This document shows positions 4,977 to 5,269 of a DNA stretch of 5,269 nt, piece after piece. The stretch comes from an uncultured Collinsella sp. (GTDB lineage: Bacteria; Actinomycetota; Coriobacteriia; Coriobacteriales; Coriobacteriaceae), in the NCBI GenBank assembly GCA_902464175.1, contig CABQHZ010000110.1:1-5269 (forward strand), read 5' to 3'. A model generated the notes under the pieces. That model was not told the origin of the DNA. It ran no database searches and saw nothing but the letters and a program-made list of their open reading frames with translations. The first letter of the stretch is position 1, and every line of letters starts with the position of its first letter. The translations under genes and the position numbers were made by a program.

Positions 4977-5173
4977 AGATCTTGGACCTTGCCCTTAAAT
5001 GCGACGATGGCGATAATCGCGATCACCACGAGCACGCCGACCAAGATGGCATACTCGGTGGTACCCTGTGCGCTCTCCTCCTGCAATAGTTCCTTGGCGC
5101 GCTGACGAACATGTGCCGCCCGGCAAAACGCCCAGCCCTGGACCTTGCCAGCAGCGTCAGTCATCGTGTTCAT
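4940..5173 (-). CDS. flp: Flp-type major pilin (type IVc / Tad pilus)
   Basis: This 77-residue prepilin carries the Flp signature: a long, partly basic leader (residues 1-35, ending ELLQEESA), a cleavage site A35|Q36-G-T-T-E40-Y41 with the invariant Glu-Tyr pair, a strongly hydrophobic helix (42-59, AILVGVLVVIAIIAIVAF), and a short C-terminal tail KGKVQDLWNAISEGINSL. The mature subunit would be 42 residues, within the usual Flp size. It would be cleaved by a TadV-type peptidase and polymerised into the fibre by the Tad machinery. The leader is long for the family, and Ala replaces the usual Gly at -1. The ATG at 5173 follows the TadC stop by 10 bp with GGGAGG 5 bases away; the ATG three codons later is less well placed. 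Confidence 0.9.
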   Translation of the reverse strand: MNTMTDAAGKVQGWAFCRAAHVRQRAKELLQEESAQGTTEYAILVGVLVVIAIIAIVAFKGKVQDLWNAISEGINSL

Positions 5174-5178
5174 GTATT

Positions 5179-5184
5179 CCTCCC
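5179..5184 (-). promoter_or_regulatory. ribosome binding site of flp
   Basis: GGGAGG lies 5 bases before the flp ATG and shares one base with the TAG stop of the upstream TadC-like gene. It favours the first ATG (5173) over the one at 5164. Confidence 0.7.
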
Positions 5185-5269
5185 TACATCATCCCGCCTG
5201 CTCCCAGCAGCGGGCCCAATATGGACAGAAGCAACGCCGGCAAGATGAGCGTGCCGGTGGGAATCAGCA
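5184..5269 (-). CDS. tadC: TadC-like pilus assembly platform protein, C-terminal end only
   Basis: The last 27 residues of an open frame that enters from the right edge read LIPTGTLILPALLLSILGPL and then LGAGGMM before a TAG stop. A hydrophobic helix with L-x-L-P-A-L-x-L-x-x-L-G-P is the usual ending of TadB/TadC (type II secretion system F family) proteins, which form the inner-membrane platform next to the ATPase TadA. The position directly before flp with a 10-bp gap agrees with TadC. Only the C-terminus is visible, so TadB cannot be fully excluded. Confidence 0.72.
   Translation of the reverse strand, partial: LIPTGTLILPALLLSILGPLLGAGGMM
5193..5214 (-). other. GC-rich hairpin just upstream of flp
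   Basis: On the minus strand CCCGC-TGCT, a GGG loop, then AGCA-G-GCGGG can form a 9-bp stem with one bulged G, ending 8 bases before the flp ribosome site. There is no T-run, so it is not a terminator. In a polycistronic message such a stem could mark a processing end or protect the 5' end of a shortened flp transcript. It is also coding sequence for the Gly/Leu-rich end of the TadC-like protein, so the structure could be incidental. Confidence 0.35.

Overview
The window is high-GC DNA, and every gene I can support lies on the minus strand, so it reads from base 5269 down to base 1. The gene content suggests an actinobacterium, most likely a coriobacterial gut anaerobe such as a Collinsella relative. 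The reasons are a Tad/Flp pilus cluster with several tiny overlapping pilin genes, prepilin sites of the form A|Q-x-T-x-E, and an Actinobacteria-style ribbon-helix-helix antitoxin. The genus is inferred from protein style, not from a database match.

Bases about 5269 to 764 are the distal part of a Tad (tight adherence, type IVc pilus) operon. In transcription order it holds the C-terminus of a TadC-like inner-membrane platform protein, an Flp major pilin, a single-pass membrane protein of unknown function, a 72-residue pilin-like protein, a TadE-like minor pilin, a large 717-residue TadG-like protein with a cysteine-rich insert, a second TadE-like minor pilin, and a small DUF192 protein. Neighbours overlap or nearly touch (10-bp gap, 37-bp overlap, 1-bp gap, ambiguous overlap, 29-bp overlap, TAATG, GTGA), which points to one translationally coupled transcript. 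The expected division of labour is that Flp forms the fibre, the TadE and TadG proteins act as minor or accessory pilus components, and TadC helps drive assembly. The prepilin peptidase, the ATPase TadA and TadB would lie beyond the right edge.

Bases 155 to 763 hold a small two-gene module that looks like a type II toxin-antitoxin pair, with the toxin-like gene first and the RHH antitoxin second, overlapping by ATGA. A perfect 6-3-6 inverted repeat just upstream is a good candidate for an autoregulatory operator.

Bases 1 to about 130 hold a tRNA gene, probably tRNA-Phe and cut by the left edge, with a strong near-consensus promoter, an A/T-rich UP-like element and a small hairpin in the pre-tRNA leader.

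The most interesting points are the shared Ala-type prepilin cleavage motif in four proteins, the TadE-like gene whose only well-placed ATG is out of frame across a (CG)4 run, the ten-cysteine ectodomain with a CXXCH motif in the TadG-like protein, a cysteine-rich and apparently C-terminally shortened DUF192 protein, and the operator-like palindrome and internal hairpin of the toxin-antitoxin module. I see no gene on the plus strand.
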